64,000 nucleotides of DNA from Arcuatula senhousia. Its lineage: Eukaryota; Mollusca; Bivalvia; Mytilida; Mytilidae. The notes under the pieces are model-generated. The model saw only the letters and a list, made by a program, of their open reading frames with translations. It did not search any database and was not told the origin of the DNA. Of this stretch, positions 1 through 11,090 are shown piece after piece. How positions within the stretch are numbered: position 1 is the stretch's first letter; each line of letters starts with the position of its first letter. Location: the NCBI GenBank assembly GCA_963971305.1, contig OZ020306.1:39019512-39083511 (forward strand), read 5' to 3'. Made by a program: the position numbers and the translations under genes.

Positions 1-1800
1 CTGTTCTTAATGAAAACCAAAGTGGTTTCCGTCAAGGTTACTGCACTATCGACAATTTATTTACCTTACATGGACTTTTCGAACTTCTTAAACTTAAAAA
101 AAAGAAACTTTTCTGTGCATTTATAGATTTTGAGAAAGCTTTCGATAAAGTGTGGAGATCAGGCTTATGGCATAAATTAATATTAAATAATATAAATGGA
201 AAGATGCTGAATGTCATTCAGAACATGTATAAAAACATAAAATCAAATATTGTTTTTAACCATGAAAATTCTGATTATTTCCCATGTAATAACGGAGTCA
301 GACAAGGTGAAAACATGTCCCCTTTCCTTTTTGCTTTATTTTTAAACGATTTGGAATCTTTCTTAGAAAATCAAAACAACATAGGCCTTGCATCCATTTC
401 CGAAGATTTTGAATCAATTTTAGGGGTTTATGCAAAATTATTTGCACTCTTATACGCAGATGATACAGTTCTCATGTCTGAAACAGCAGATGGCCTCCAA
501 TCACAATTAAATAGCTTTTATGAATATTGCAATGAATGGCAACTTACTGTTAATATAGCAAAAACAAAAATTTTGTGCTTTTCAAACGGTAGATTGCCAA
601 ATAATTTGCGCTTTATATATGCAAACAGAGAACTAGAAATCGTCAAGGACTTTAACTATCTTGGAACCAAATTAAATAAAACTGGTAACTTTAATTTAGC
701 AATCAAAGCACAATCGGAAAAGGGAACAAAAGCAATGTATGAAGTCTTGAAATTAGGAAAGTATCATAACCTTTCAGTTTCTTGTCAGTTAGACTTATTT
801 GACAAAATGGTTAAGCCAATATTGCTATATGGTTGCGAAACCTGGGGTTTCAAAAACTGTCACCTGATTGAAAAGGTTCATTTGAAATTTTGTAAACTTT
901 TACTGAATTTAAAATCTTCTACACCAAACTGTTTTGTATATGGTGAATTGGGTAGATTCCCTTTATCTATTGACATTAAATTAAGAATGGTATCATATTG
1001 GTCAAAATTGCTGTCTGGAAAACAGACAAAACTATGTGTATTAATTTACAAACTTATGTTACATCTGTTTAATACACAAAATGTGAACTTTTCTTGGCTT
1101 GGACACATCAAAAGTATTTTTAACGAATGTGGACACACAAATATTTGGAATTCACAACATTTTCAAAGTTCTGAATGGTTAAAGAAAATAATATTGGAAA
1201 GTTTAACTGATCAGTTTCGACAAATCTGGCACGACGAAGTTCAAAACTGCTCTAAAGCCGCAAATTATAAGATTTTTAAAGACACTTTCGAGTTTGAGCA
1301 TTATTTTGAAACACTGAACAAAAAAGATTCTATATCACTTTGTAAATTTAGAACATGCAATCATAAACTTCCCATCGAAACGGGAAGATGGAATAACGTC
1401 GAACGACAAAATAGAAAATGTAACCTATGTAATGAAAGTATAGGAGACGAATTTCACTATGTTCTAGAATGTCGATCCTTATCAGATGATAGAAAGAAAC
1501 TGATCAGTAAACAGCTGACTAGAAGTCCAAATATCTTGAAATTTAAGGATATCATGGCAACAAAAAATAGATTCAAATTAATTAAACTGTGTAAGTTGAT
1601 AAAAATCATAAATAAAAAAGCGTGTCCTCCCGGCTAAAACTTACTTGTCTTATATTATATCTATTGAATGTATAATGTGAAATTTGTGATAATGTTGTTT
1701 GCTGCATTGTATGCCTGTATTATTGTATATATTGTACATAGTATTTCTCTGTACCTAAATGTATGGTTTATGAGAATAAAGTTATATATATAATACTTAA
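1..1800 (+). mobile_element. Non-LTR retrotransposon (LINE), 3' portion
   Basis: The window opens inside a LINE reading rightward, antisense to the Rh gene whose 3' part it sits in. An open reading frame runs from the first bases to the stop at 1635-1637. It is followed by a ~160-bp 3' untranslated region with AATAAA at 1775-1780 and a TA-rich end near 1800. The 5' end is outside the window, so I cannot tell full-length from truncated. The open frame argues for a fairly young insertion. Confidence 0.85.
3..1637 (+). CDS. LINE reverse transcriptase, C-terminal part
   Basis: This frame copies element RNA into DNA at a nicked target. It is open from base 3 with no start, because the gene begins off the left edge; the Met at 150 is internal. 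Reverse-transcriptase landmarks appear in order: GFRQG near 30-45, the catalytic aspartate of motif A (FIDFEKAFDKV, about 120-155), GVRQGENMSP (about 294-323), and the YADD active site (about 450-462). The thumb region follows. Near the C-terminus a Cys/His cluster (RKCNLC ... EFHYVLEC, about 1412-1475) resembles the CCHC-like end seen in many invertebrate LINE proteins. An endonuclease domain would lie upstream, outside the window. The clade (Jockey, CR1 or RTE-like) is not decided. No stop or frameshift interrupts it. Confidence 0.88.
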   Translation, partial: VLNENQSGFRQGYCTIDNLFTLHGLFELLKLKKKKLFCAFIDFEKAFDKVWRSGLWHKLILNNINGKMLNVIQNMYKNIKSNIVFNHENSDYFPCNNGVRQGENMSPFLFALFLNDLESFLENQNNIGLASISEDFESILGVYAKLFALLYADDTVLMSETADGLQSQLNSFYEYCNEWQLTVNIAKTKILCFSNGRLPNNLRFIYANRELEIVKDFNYLGTKLNKTGNFNLAIKAQSEKGTKAMYEVLKLGKYHNLSVSCQLDLFDKMVKPILLYGCETWGFKNCHLIEKVHLKFCKLLLNLKSSTPNCFVYGELGRFPLSIDIKLRMVSYWSKLLSGKQTKLCVLIYKLMLHLFNTQNVNFSWLGHIKSIFNECGHTNIWNSQHFQSSEWLKKIILESLTDQFRQIWHDEVQNCSKAANYKIFKDTFEFEHYFETLNKKDSISLCKFRTCNHKLPIETGRWNNVERQNRKCNLCNESIGDEFHYVLECRSLSDDRKKLISKQLTRSPNILKFKDIMATKNRFKLIKLCKLIKIINKKACPPG

Positions 1801-1936
1801 ACGTTACTCTGCTTTATTCCTATCATCACTCCTCTATTGCCTTTTCCCCTGAAAACCTAAAGAGTTTAAACTAAGGTGTCTTCCCAGTCTAAAAGGCCAG
1901 CCCTCTCAATATTGCTAAGAGACAATATAAACTTAC

Positions 1937-2070
1937 GATGATCCCCAGTCCTCTTTAGATGCCAATGCTCCCATTACTGCGCCACCCAAGCCTGCCAATA
2001 CCCCAGGCATACCGTGTAGATTGTTTACTCCACATGTGTCATGGATTTTCAGCTTACCTGCCAAGCATGG
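1937..2070 (-). CDS. Rh ammonium transporter, exon 7
   Basis: This 134-bp exon encodes the Rh signature region: [18 protein letters not shown], followed by a glycine-rich membrane helix and ending ...KEDWGS. The acceptor is TTGTAG before 2070 and the donor is GTAAGT at 1931-1936. It enters in phase 0 from exon 6 and leaves in phase 2, so a further exon must follow off the left edge. In Rh proteins the residue after DTCG(I/V) is the second pore 'twin histidine'; here the codon is AAC (Asn, about residue 329 of the assembled protein). The second His of the motif (NLH) is kept. A SINE-like element ends only ~25 bp upstream of the acceptor, and its AACT-repeat tail may serve as branch point. A genuine exon by family match and phase. 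Confidence 0.87.
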
Positions 2071-2095
2071 CTACAATTTCAAAGTAAATAAATAT

Positions 2096-2612
2096 AGTTA
2101 GTTAGTTAGTTATTGCTTTACTCCCAAGCAGCACGATTTCGGCTATATCCGGGAGATGAACATGAAAGCGGTGATACAATGAACATGAAATGATGATGAA
2201 GTGGAGGAAATGGGGACACAAGGCCAATCAGGTAGGAGAGTTTTGACTGCCACTGGAAAAAGAAGTGATGGGTAGGGACGGGAAATTTAGCTTACTGCAT
2301 GGGGATCCTACGGGTCCTACTCTTACCGAGACCTGCAGCAGGGTTCTTTAACGTGCGAGGAACGTGACATTTTTCCCAACACGGTGCACCACTATGGTTT
2401 GCGGTCTGGTTTTCCGCATTATCGCCTAACGACCCCGCATCTCTCGATGTCAGGGCTGCCCCATTCAACCACCTGGGGCACACATCCCAGTCGCTTTGTG
2501 GGCAAAGCGGCCTGACCCGATGTCAGGTTTCTGAGCGCTTTTTAGTGGACTTTTACCGACAAGCTTAGCGCTGCTGCGGGCCTATTCGCCACCCGGAACC
2601 CGCACGGGTGTA
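2096..2612 (-). mobile_element. SINE-like element with (AACT)n tail
   Basis: On the minus strand this ~515-bp repeat ends in TAGCCGAAATCGTGCTGC, then GGGAGTAAAGCAATAACTAACTAAC. A near-copy lies at 42005-42524 (same strand), with diverged copies at 15018-15370 and 23216-23530 (opposite strand). Its middle (CACGTTAAAG ... GATAAGAGTA type) is shared with the tRNA-headed SINE at 29893-30236. It sits in Rh intron 6, directly upstream of exon 7. No open frame; class assigned from tail and dispersal only. Confidence 0.65.
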
Positions 2613-3258
2613 AATAAATATAAGCATAGTTTCAGCCATGTAGACCTTAAATACTAGTATAGAACCATTTAGACATATATAAAATAAAACTTTTGAAGAA
2701 CATCAGCAGTAGGGATAACAATAAATAAATTTACGGGATTTTAATTAAAATACAAGTAACATAGAATATTCGAGGCTTTTTATTTCAGACAGTTGATGAT
2801 TTTTGATACCCTTGATGACAGTGCATGCGGGGCTATACTTCTCGCATCTCCACTGTAATTACATGTACTGTTCTTATTAACAATTACTTTCGAATCATGT
2901 GACCATATCCAGCAGAGCCAAATCTACTCTTTTTATGAAAATCAAATTCATAAAATTATTTTTTAGTTTATTGAAATCATGCAATGAATATGTATCTTGT
3001 TTGAAATCTAAAAGACGTTGATAAACGTTGGAAATTTCAGGGTTGTTTATCAAATACAATTTACAAAACAGGACACGATGTTTTACTTGAAGCATTTACT
3101 CGTCCTTAAATGTCCACTTTTGTGTGAATGTCCATGAAAAACAAGAGCCCATCCTCATGGAATGATACTCGCTTTTACCTATAGGTTTTTTACAGGTTGC
3201 TTACTAGAAAGTTCACTTATTCGTTTAACCATCTGTTTTTACTGCTTTATTTACTTAC
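2613..3258. other. Rh intron 6, remainder
   Basis: A+T-rich intron sequence. I see no open frame of note, no RNA gene and no recognised repeat. Confidence 0.6.
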
Positions 3259-3396
3259 AGTAATATATTTATAACCGACGGTTGAGATTATTGCAGCTAC
3301 ACTGCCCATAAGAATGGCTCCCCAGGGATGTAGAGGCATGTGGGCAGTCGTACCGACGGCTACACCACCAGCAAGCGTTGCATTTTGGATGTGAAC
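3259..3396 (-). CDS. Rh ammonium transporter, exon 6
   Basis: A 138-bp exon of exactly 46 codons (phase 0 in, phase 0 out). It encodes [16 protein letters not shown], then [25 protein letters not shown]. This is the highly conserved Rh block containing the '[12 protein letters not shown]' pore helix and the following transmembrane helix. The acceptor is ATTGCAG and the donor GTAAGT (3253-3258). It joins exon 5 (ending ...GKFDM) without breaking the frame, as in vertebrate Rh proteins, where [17 protein letters not shown] is continuous. Confidence 0.93.
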
Positions 3397-6300
3397 CTGC
3401 AATTGACAACGATTAAATATGTATATGACAAATAGATTTGAAATAGAAAAAAAAATGAAAAAAAAGTTATAACTAAATTTCAGTGGTCAATCATTTAAAA
3501 ATAAGAGAGAGTAGATATCTCGAAGTTTCGAAGCTGTTTACAAGAGGAAATCCAAAATTTCATGGAGAAGAATTAACAGAAGGACAAGACCTGGGACCAA
3601 ATTGACAGAATAAGTCCAAACTCAAGAAAGTGAGAAGCCATTACCAATGTCATGCCAAAGATGAAATGTTTTTTTTGCCATAAAATCAAAACTCGCATTT
3701 ACCGATTTCGGTATAGTCAAAAGATTGACACAAGCAGTTTGCTTAAGAACAGACAACGTACTGATAACTTAGGAGTCTGTAACAACAAAACTGATCTCAA
3801 TTTCAGAGGAGAGAAATTGAACATCTTCGGGATTCTTTGCCTTTATCCATTCAAATGCATTAAATTTCCAACATGTTTTATAAAATTTTGGAGAGGGTCC
3901 TTTTAAACAACTTTTAAAAATTTTAAACAATTCTAATAATTATATCAACGTTAAAACAGAAGAAAAAGTTTCAGCGCATTTCCTTTGAAAAGTCTAGAGG
4001 AGTTTTATTTCCCGCCATATTTTTAGGTGCTTATATACATGTATATCTTTAAACTTGACTTCTTAATGTTTTTTTTTTAAAACTGTTTTAATAAAGTATA
4101 GTTATTTTGAGTTATTCTTTCCAATTTTACTATTTGAAGAACTTTAAATTGCAAAAAATCTCAGGCTCGTACTGCCTTAAGTTTTTAAAGATGCTAATAC
4201 AAACATATAAACTAATCCAAAACACAAAGAAAACCGCATTTATTTATAACCACTTTTGTATTGTACAAGTGTATATAGGTCATATTTTACATAAGATTTG
4301 TTATTGTTATGATGTACATGATGAAGCAAAAACCACCCCATTTATGGATTGGATTATTTTTGTACCCTTAACATAAAAAAAGACTCATAAACAAAATTCT
4401 ATGCACAGCAGGGTATGGTAGTCACAATTACATACCACACCATTGGTAAAAAGACCGTCTAATGTTCGGATGGATCCTATTTCACATATGTTCAGAATGC
4501 AAGGCAGATATAATTTATTACATTATTATGTTTTTTTGGTTGGCTTCTAAATAGACCAATGTACATGTAAAATGATGCCTTAAACTGATGAAATTTAAAT
4601 TTCAATGCAGACTGAAAGCACTTTTGTGCAATTGTATTGAAATTTTAAAGGTCGACGTATTCTGTAATGCTTACAACTTCTAATTTTGGGTTTTTAAAAT
4701 GTTGAACTAAAAATATCAAAGCATTAATGGTCAAAGAAATTACTCAAAACTTCAGGACTTGTTTATTTCAATCACATGACAGTTTGTTTTGCTTTTCTTT
4801 TTGTAAAACTTCCATTTTTTAACTTTTTTCAGGTATAAAATTGGAATTGTTTTAATAAACCAAAATGCAATATCAATATCAGTGTCTACTTCATGAAATA
4901 ACAGTGTATACAGACTATCTCAGACCATTCCAGGTCTAACGGGTAACCCTCATCTTGAACCGACTTTCTCGTTGCAATCAAAATCAAAATATACGGGACA
5001 TGCGATGAGAGAAAACCACCGTGAATAGGATCCACGGGACTAATGCACCAGTCGCATTGAAGATGTCTCCTATTGCACATGCTTTAAAACTATAGGAACT
5101 GACGATGATGTTACAGCCAGAATAAGCATGTGCTAACTCTCTAATAAAACATTCTAATGGTAGAAGCATGACAAAACAAGAATATGTCCAAAAGACAAAA
5201 TCCTCCATTTCGCAATTTGGGACGACCGGACTACAGACACGAACACTAAATGCCTCCTACTTTCGTAGATGGGACATAAAAATGATGATGGGAAAAGCAA
5301 GACAAAATGCCTTTTTTTTTTTTAAAGACCAAGATGATATTACCAGGAAAGCTTTTTTTCTGGACTGCTGGTGGAAGGGACAAGGAAAACGAACAAAATA
5401 ACATGGTGACAGAAATGCTTTAACCTGAAGTTAGAAAATAAAATCTTATTTGTTAAAAAGCCACTACATGAATATTGGTCAATGAACAATCATATATGAA
5501 TTGCGCATTGAAAATCGTCTACTGAATAGAATGGGACTAGTTTTACACCAAAGGACAAAAAATTTAATTTATGCAAAACGTGTTCGGATGTCTGTTGTTA
5601 TAGTATATATTACAAAATCGTACCAAAAAATAGTACAATCATAGTGCATTTGCTTGTATTATCATATTAAAAAAACTGATTTATCATACATGTGTCAGCC
5701 CATTGAATCTAAGCGGCTACTCTGTATGATTGACGTTAAAATGGTGTGAAATTATTTACTAAATAAGGTATCATTTTACAGTGACATAAAGGTCAGATTT
5801 CCATTCTACTATTATTGGGTATGTAAAACAACACAAAACACAAGTAATCTTATACAACCCGATCTTTACGGCCATTGAGGGTTAACGAGGTTGGATATTA
5901 AACTTTGACACAAAACACAAATGCGAGACAATGAGTATTCTTTTAATGAAAAATACTTTATTCGTCCTTTGAATGTTTAAGTAGTTGAAATAGGTCGTAA
6001 ATTTGGTATAGTATTACTTAGGACAAAAGATATACCCGTCACCGTGTTTAACAGTCATGATGACTGAGTCTTCTCTTGTATTTTATACAGTTTATAAAAT
6101 TTTATGAACATTTTGCACACAAATGTTAAATGTGACACATTTTGCAAATTCACAGGGACCCTTTGACTTACCAAAGAGGGGGCCCGGGCGTGCTACAATT
6201 AAGTGGTGTCCTAAAGATAAAAAACCTTTTGTGGTAAGATTCCCAGCTAGTGGGCGTTTGAAAAATTAATCTTTATATCTTCAGTTCTGTTGAAGTGTCT

Positions 6301-7499
6301 CTTGTTTTTGCAAAGAAGATACAAGCTTAGAAATTCGATTGTCCCATTAGATCACCTCAAGTATTTCATGTAGCGTTTTAATGATCAGCCTTACTCAGAT
6401 GAGCGCAGATCATTGGTTTAAATATAGGTTTAGGGTTGTCGCCCTTTAAGGGATTTGACCTCCACTAAATCGATCGTTGCAAACGTGCAGGTGTGCTATA
6501 GGCTATAGCAAGCGGGAGCTAATTACTCTTCCAGATCACATGAGTTGACTTCACTATAGTTTCGACTTGAGTTCACTTTGCTGATGTCTGTTTGCCGTTG
6601 TTATATGTTGTTTTTTTGGGATGTTGTGTGGTTTGTTTTTGTGATAATTGTATCTTAATTTGTCTTTTTGGATTTACGTCATTTGATTTATAAACCCTTG
6701 TCTTTTTCTGGTCCTTTCAAAATATCATTTGGAAACGGATTCATTGTGTAATTTATTAATTTGATATTCCAATCCTAGTTTGACTTTCTAATTCTAAATA
6801 TTTACTTCTTGTTTAAATTATCCACCCGATCAAGAAAATGAAATATAAAATTTAAAATGTAGACAATTCAGAGCATTTATAGATAACCTTTTACCAAATG
6901 GACTTAAGGTTTCAGATAATCGGAAAAAGCGTACCCCTCGCCTCCCAGAAAAAAAAATTGGATGACCATCGCAATGGGATTTTACTTTTTAAACTGTTTA
7001 CGACTATAGTTGATCATACTGATCATTTTGACTGAAGCACGGAGAAGAAGCCTACTCTAATTGCGTGTTTACAAAACAACAAACGGGCAAAAGAATTTCA
7101 TATCCAGCAAAAAAATTAATACAAAAACAAGAAATGATGTCAAATCACAGAACAATAGCTAAGAGTACCGGTTTAAGCAAGATAAGTGATAAACTTAACC
7201 ACCCAAAGTAATACATCATTGTTAAATGATACGGTTGTGTAACGTTTAAGTCCTTCATCAATCTCTAGACTAAGTCTTATTTAAAAGACATTGTTATTAA
7301 AATCTTAAATTTTTTCTTAAATTTAGATATCCTTTTTTCCGTCAGATTAGATTACATTTCATAAATTTAACATTATCAATTACTTTTAGTAATTTTTAAA
7401 AATTGAATAAAATGTGTCTTAGATCCGAGTCATTACTTGACCTTACTTTGTTTACCCTTTTTCTAATACACATCATTGGTGATTACAATAACTTTATTC
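3397..7499. other. Rh intron 5, repeat-poor part
   Basis: About 4 kb of A+T-rich intron. Short open frames here (for example 4984-5208 minus, hydrophobic) have no family match that I recognise. A stretch near 5160-5220 weakly resembles the inverted sequence near 63730-63780 and is probably a shared decayed repeat. Around 6590-6720 the text resembles the T/G-rich 3' tails of the retroelement seen at 41.5 and 45.4 kb. Nothing else is supportable. Confidence 0.45.
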
Positions 7500-7973
7500 T
7501 TTACATCCAGAAACAATCTTTTTCACTCAACAATATAACTTTAACATAACAACACTTGATTTTCCAATTCAAGCTATACTTTTACATAACAACTTTCGAT
7601 TATCCGAATAAAGTTATACTTTCACATAACAACTCTTGATTTTCCAAATCAAGCTGTACTTTCACAGAACAACTCTTGATATTCCAAAATCAATCAATAC
7701 TTTCACATAACAACCTCGGATTTTTAAAAATCAAGATATACTTTCAAATAACAATTCTTGATTTCCCCAAAAGCTATACTTTCACATAATAACTCGATTT
7801 TCCTAATCAAGCTATACTTTCAGAAAGTATAGCTTGATTTCGAAAATCGAGTTATTATGTGAAATAACTCTTGACTTTGACTTTCTACATCATGCAATAC
7901 TTTCACATAACGACTCTTGGTTTCCGAAATAAAGCTATACTTTCACATAACGACTCTTGATTTTCAAAAACAA
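7500..7973. repeat. ~40-bp satellite array, first block
   Basis: Tandem monomers of the form ACTTTCACATAACAACTC TTGATTTTCCAAATCAAGCTAT, about 40 bp each and diverged from one another. This is the variant end of an array that continues after the hammerhead dimer to 9912 and again at 10610-11090. Located in Rh intron 5. Confidence 0.85.
7781..7863. repeat. Perfect-looking hairpin inside the satellite
   Basis: Two arms of ~41 bp (7781-7821 and 7823-7863) are reverse complements with only a mismatch or two and a one-base centre. Each arm is one satellite monomer, so two neighbouring monomers face each other while the rest of the array runs head to tail. Confidence 0.85.
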
Positions 7974-8110
7974 GCTAGGGGTCTTCCTACCCCAGACATA
8001 GGTTGATCATATAAGTATTAATTTGGTTCCCCAATTTGGTATTTTTGGTTTTACTGTTATATGCTCTTCATAATCATATAGTGTTTGGCTTTTTCAATAT
8101 TTTTAGTAGA

Positions 8111-8158
8111 GCGCCTCTGATGAGTCTTGTATAGACGAAACGCGCGCGCGTCAGGCGT
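8111..8158 (+). ncRNA. Hammerhead ribozyme, copy A
   Basis: The conserved core is complete: CTGATGAG, stem II GTCT/AGAC closed by a short loop, GAAAC, and the cleavage triplet GTC. Stem I pairs GCCT before the core with AGGC after it. Stem III is a CG repeat (CGCGCGCGCG), 4 nt longer than in copy B. Predicted cleavage follows the C at 8152. Predicted competent from sequence; not tested. Confidence 0.75.
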
Positions 8159-8472
8159 AGCAAAATTTATTGTCTGGAACTTTGTTGTCGTTTGTATTTC
8201 GAACACACGTGAAGGTTAGCACTGCTGGTGGAGTTTTAATTCCCCGAGGTTAGCCCGCTCCGGCATCAACACTTTTGTGTTGGAGAATACATCAAAGCTT
8301 TAAATTATCCGTTAAAATTTCAAAATTGTCTAAACCCTAGGGGTCTTCCTACCCCAGACATAGGTTGATCATATTAGTATTAATTTGGTTCCCCAATTTG
8401 GTATTTTTGGTTTTACTGTTATATGCTCTTCATAATCATATAGTGTTTGGCTTTTTCAATATTTTTAGTAGA

Positions 8473-8516
8473 GCGCCTCTGATGAGTCTTGTATAGACGA
8501 AACGCGCGTCAGGCGT
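8473..8516 (+). ncRNA. Hammerhead ribozyme, copy B
   Basis: Same architecture as copy A with the short stem III (ACGCGCGT). CTGATGAG, GAAAC and GTC are intact and stem I GCCT/AGGC is kept. Predicted cleavage follows C8510. With copy A, it would cut an RNA monomer of about 360 nt out of a transcript of the plus strand. Confidence 0.75.
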
Positions 8517-8558
8517 AGCAAAATTTATTGTCTGGAACTTTGTTGTCATTTGTATTTC

Positions 8559-9912
8559 ACAAAGCAACTCTTGATTGTCCCAAATTAAGATAAACTTTCA
8601 CATTACAGCTCCTAATTTTTAAAATCAAGCTATACTTTCACATATCAGCTCTTGATTTTCCAAATCAAGCTTCTAAGTATACTTTTTCAATACAAAGCAA
8701 CTCTTGATTGTCCAAAATCAAGATATACTTTCCGTATATACTCTTGATTTTCCAAACCAACTTATTCTTTCACATAATAACTCTTTAATTCCCATAAAAA
8801 CTCTTCTTTCACACATCGACAATTGGCTTTCCATACCAAACCCTACTTTCACATATCAACACTTGACTTTCCATTATAAAACCCTTATTTCACATATCAA
8901 CACTTGCCTTTCCATACCAAACTTACTTTCACATATCAACACTTGCCTTTCCATACCAAACTTACTTTCACATATCAACACTTGCCTTTCCATACCAAAC
9001 TCATCTTTCACATATCAACTCTTGACTTACCATAGCAAATATCAATATTTGACTTTTCATAACAAACTCTTCTTTCACATATCAACTCTTGACTTACCAT
9101 AGCAAATATCAATATTTGACTTTTCATAACAAACTCTTCTTTCACATATCAACTCTTGACTTACCATAGCAAATATCAATATTTGACTTTTCATAACAAA
9201 CTCTTCTTTCACATATCAACTCTTGACTTACCATAGCAAATATCAATATTTGACTTTTCATAACAAACTCTTCTTTCACATATCAACTCTTGACTTCCCC
9301 ATAACAAAGTCTACTTTCACATATCAAATCTTGACTTCCCCATAACAAACTCTTCTTTCACATAACAATTCTTGACTTCCCCATAACAAACTCTTCTTTC
9401 ACATATCAACTCTTGACTTCCCAATAACAAACTCTTCCTTCACATATCAACTATTGACGTCCCCATAACAAACTCTGCTTTCACATATCAACTGATGACT
9501 TTTCATAACAAACCCTTCTTTCACATATCATTACTCTTGAATTTCAATTTCAATCTTTACTTTCACATATCAACTGATGACTTCCATATACCAAACTCTT
9601 CTTTCACATATCACACTTAAAAATTGACTTCCCCAAAACAAAACCTTCTTTCACATATCAACTTTCGAATTTCCTTTTCAAACTCTACATTCACATATCA
9701 AGTGATGACTTCCATATACCAAACTCTTCTTTCACATATCAACACTTAAGAATTGACTTCCCAAAACAAACTTTTTTTTCACATATCAACTTCAAACTCT
9801 ACTTTCACATATCAACTCACGACTTCCCATATCAAACTCTTCTTTCACATATCAACACTTAAGAATTGACTTCCCCAAAACAAACCTTTCTTTCACATAT
9901 CAACTTCATGTT
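8559..9912. repeat. ~40-bp satellite array, main block
   Basis: About 33 monomers of the type CTTTCACATATCAACTCT TGACTTCCCATAACAAACTCTT. Between about 9010 and 9290 a 64-bp higher-order unit repeats about four times almost unchanged. Those units carry GACTTACC, which on the minus strand reads GGTAAGTC, a good 5' splice-donor match. The long open frame across 8704-9102 is a by-product of the repeat and is not a gene. Confidence 0.9.
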
Positions 9913-10609
9913 TTGGCAGAAATATTGATAGCTTGATAGTAACTTTAAAACGTTAAATTTTCACTTTGTATCCACTGTATTATTTATAAGCACCACAGCG
10001 ATCAAGTATGTCGGTTCTGTATGGTGATACAACTCTTAATCATTCATTGTTTTGACGTGGGGTGTCGGATTTAGAACTGATGTATTTGATTCTTTTACAT
10101 CAATCGATAAATGTTTCTTAGCTAGTTGTCAGGAACTTCGAGTGTTCTCAAGAGAGTTCCTACTTTTCTTGTTGTTTTCGTACAGTTTTTTGTCTTAGGT
10201 TCTCTCTTGTTGAATTGAACTTTTGTCGATTGAGTTTTACAGTGTGTTTTATATGTAGCTTTGTGCAAGCTTATCAATAGGGGGAAGGTTGGATCCAAAA
10301 AACTAGTTTAACCCCGCCACATCTTATATGTGCCTGTCCTAAGCCAGGAAACTTTGCCAAAGCCTTTGTTTGTCCTTGTCATTCTATGTTAACTGTTTTA
10401 TGTCAAGAATTGGGTCTTTCGTTGATGATTTAGGGATTGGTTTTGAAACTTTTGTATTGTATTATAAGTCTTGAGCCAATGCAAGACGGTAAGCAAAGAC
10501 CTATGGTCATGTTGAAGACTGCTTGATGTTTTCCGTTGTGATTTTTTGAATTGCTGTTTGTTTATGTTTGTTGTGTCGTGTACACTTATTCCACATCTCA
10601 ATATCGTCT
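9913..10609. other. Non-satellite spacer in Rh intron 5
   Basis: A ~700-bp interruption of the satellite. It reads like the T/G-rich 3' tail of a decayed retroelement (around 10100-10600) but holds no usable motif. No gene seen. Confidence 0.4.
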
Positions 10610-11090
10610 ATCATGACTTACCATAACAAACTCTTTTTTCACATATCAACACTGGCCTTCCATACCACACTCTGCTTTCACATATCATCTCATGACTTCC
10701 CATACCAAACCCTAACTTCACATATCAACACTTAAAAATTGAATTCCCCACAACAAACTCATCTTTCACATGTCAACTCTTGAATTTTCATTTCAAACTC
10801 TACTTTCACATATCAACTCATGACTTCCCATAACAAACTCTTCTTTCACATATCAACAATTGCCTTTCCATAGCAAATTCTCATATCACATATCAATATT
10901 TGATATTTTTCATAACAAAGTCTACTTTCACATATCAACTCTTGACCTCCCCAAAACAAACCCTTCTTTCACTTATCAACTTTTGAATTTCCATTACAAA
11001 CTCTACTTTCACATATCAACTCATGACTCCCATACCAAACTTTTATTTCACATATCAACTCTCGACTTACCATATCAAATTTTCCTTTTC
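10610..11090. repeat. ~40-bp satellite array, block reaching Rh exon 5
   Basis: About twelve more monomers of the same satellite. The last one (about 11048-11090) overlaps the splice donor and the last ~20 coding bases of Rh exon 5. CACATATCAACTCTCGAC, then TTACCATATCAAAT, differs at about two positions from monomers at 9078-9110. Confidence 0.85.

Larger units (their letters stand above)
7974..8558 (+). mobile_element. Dimer of a hammerhead-bearing repeat (retrozyme-like)
   Basis: Two direct copies of a ~361-bp unit. Both begin CTAGGGGTCTTCCTACCCCA (7974 and 8337); the second is cut off near 8558, where the satellite resumes. Each carries a hammerhead core. Tandem, mostly dimeric repeats with a self-cleaving hammerhead are the hallmark of small non-autonomous retroelements described in animals, including bivalves. 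There is no coding capacity. Decayed relatives lie at 14881-14985 (minus) and 27240-27410 (plus). Confidence 0.72.

Noticed and set aside
1801..1936. Rh exon 8 between exon 7 and the LINE
   Set aside because: Minus-strand frames carry stops and no Rh motif; the next exon must lie off the left edge.
4984..5208. Hydrophobic 74-residue frame as an exon of a membrane protein
   Set aside because: No family motif that I recognise, no consistent splice sites, and part of it resembles a repeat near 63.7 kb.
8704..9102. 132-residue repetitive open frame
   Set aside because: Product of the 40-bp satellite, no independent evidence of coding.
8559..9912. CRISPR-like array
   Set aside because: Monomers are contiguous with no unique spacers, and the context is a eukaryotic intron.
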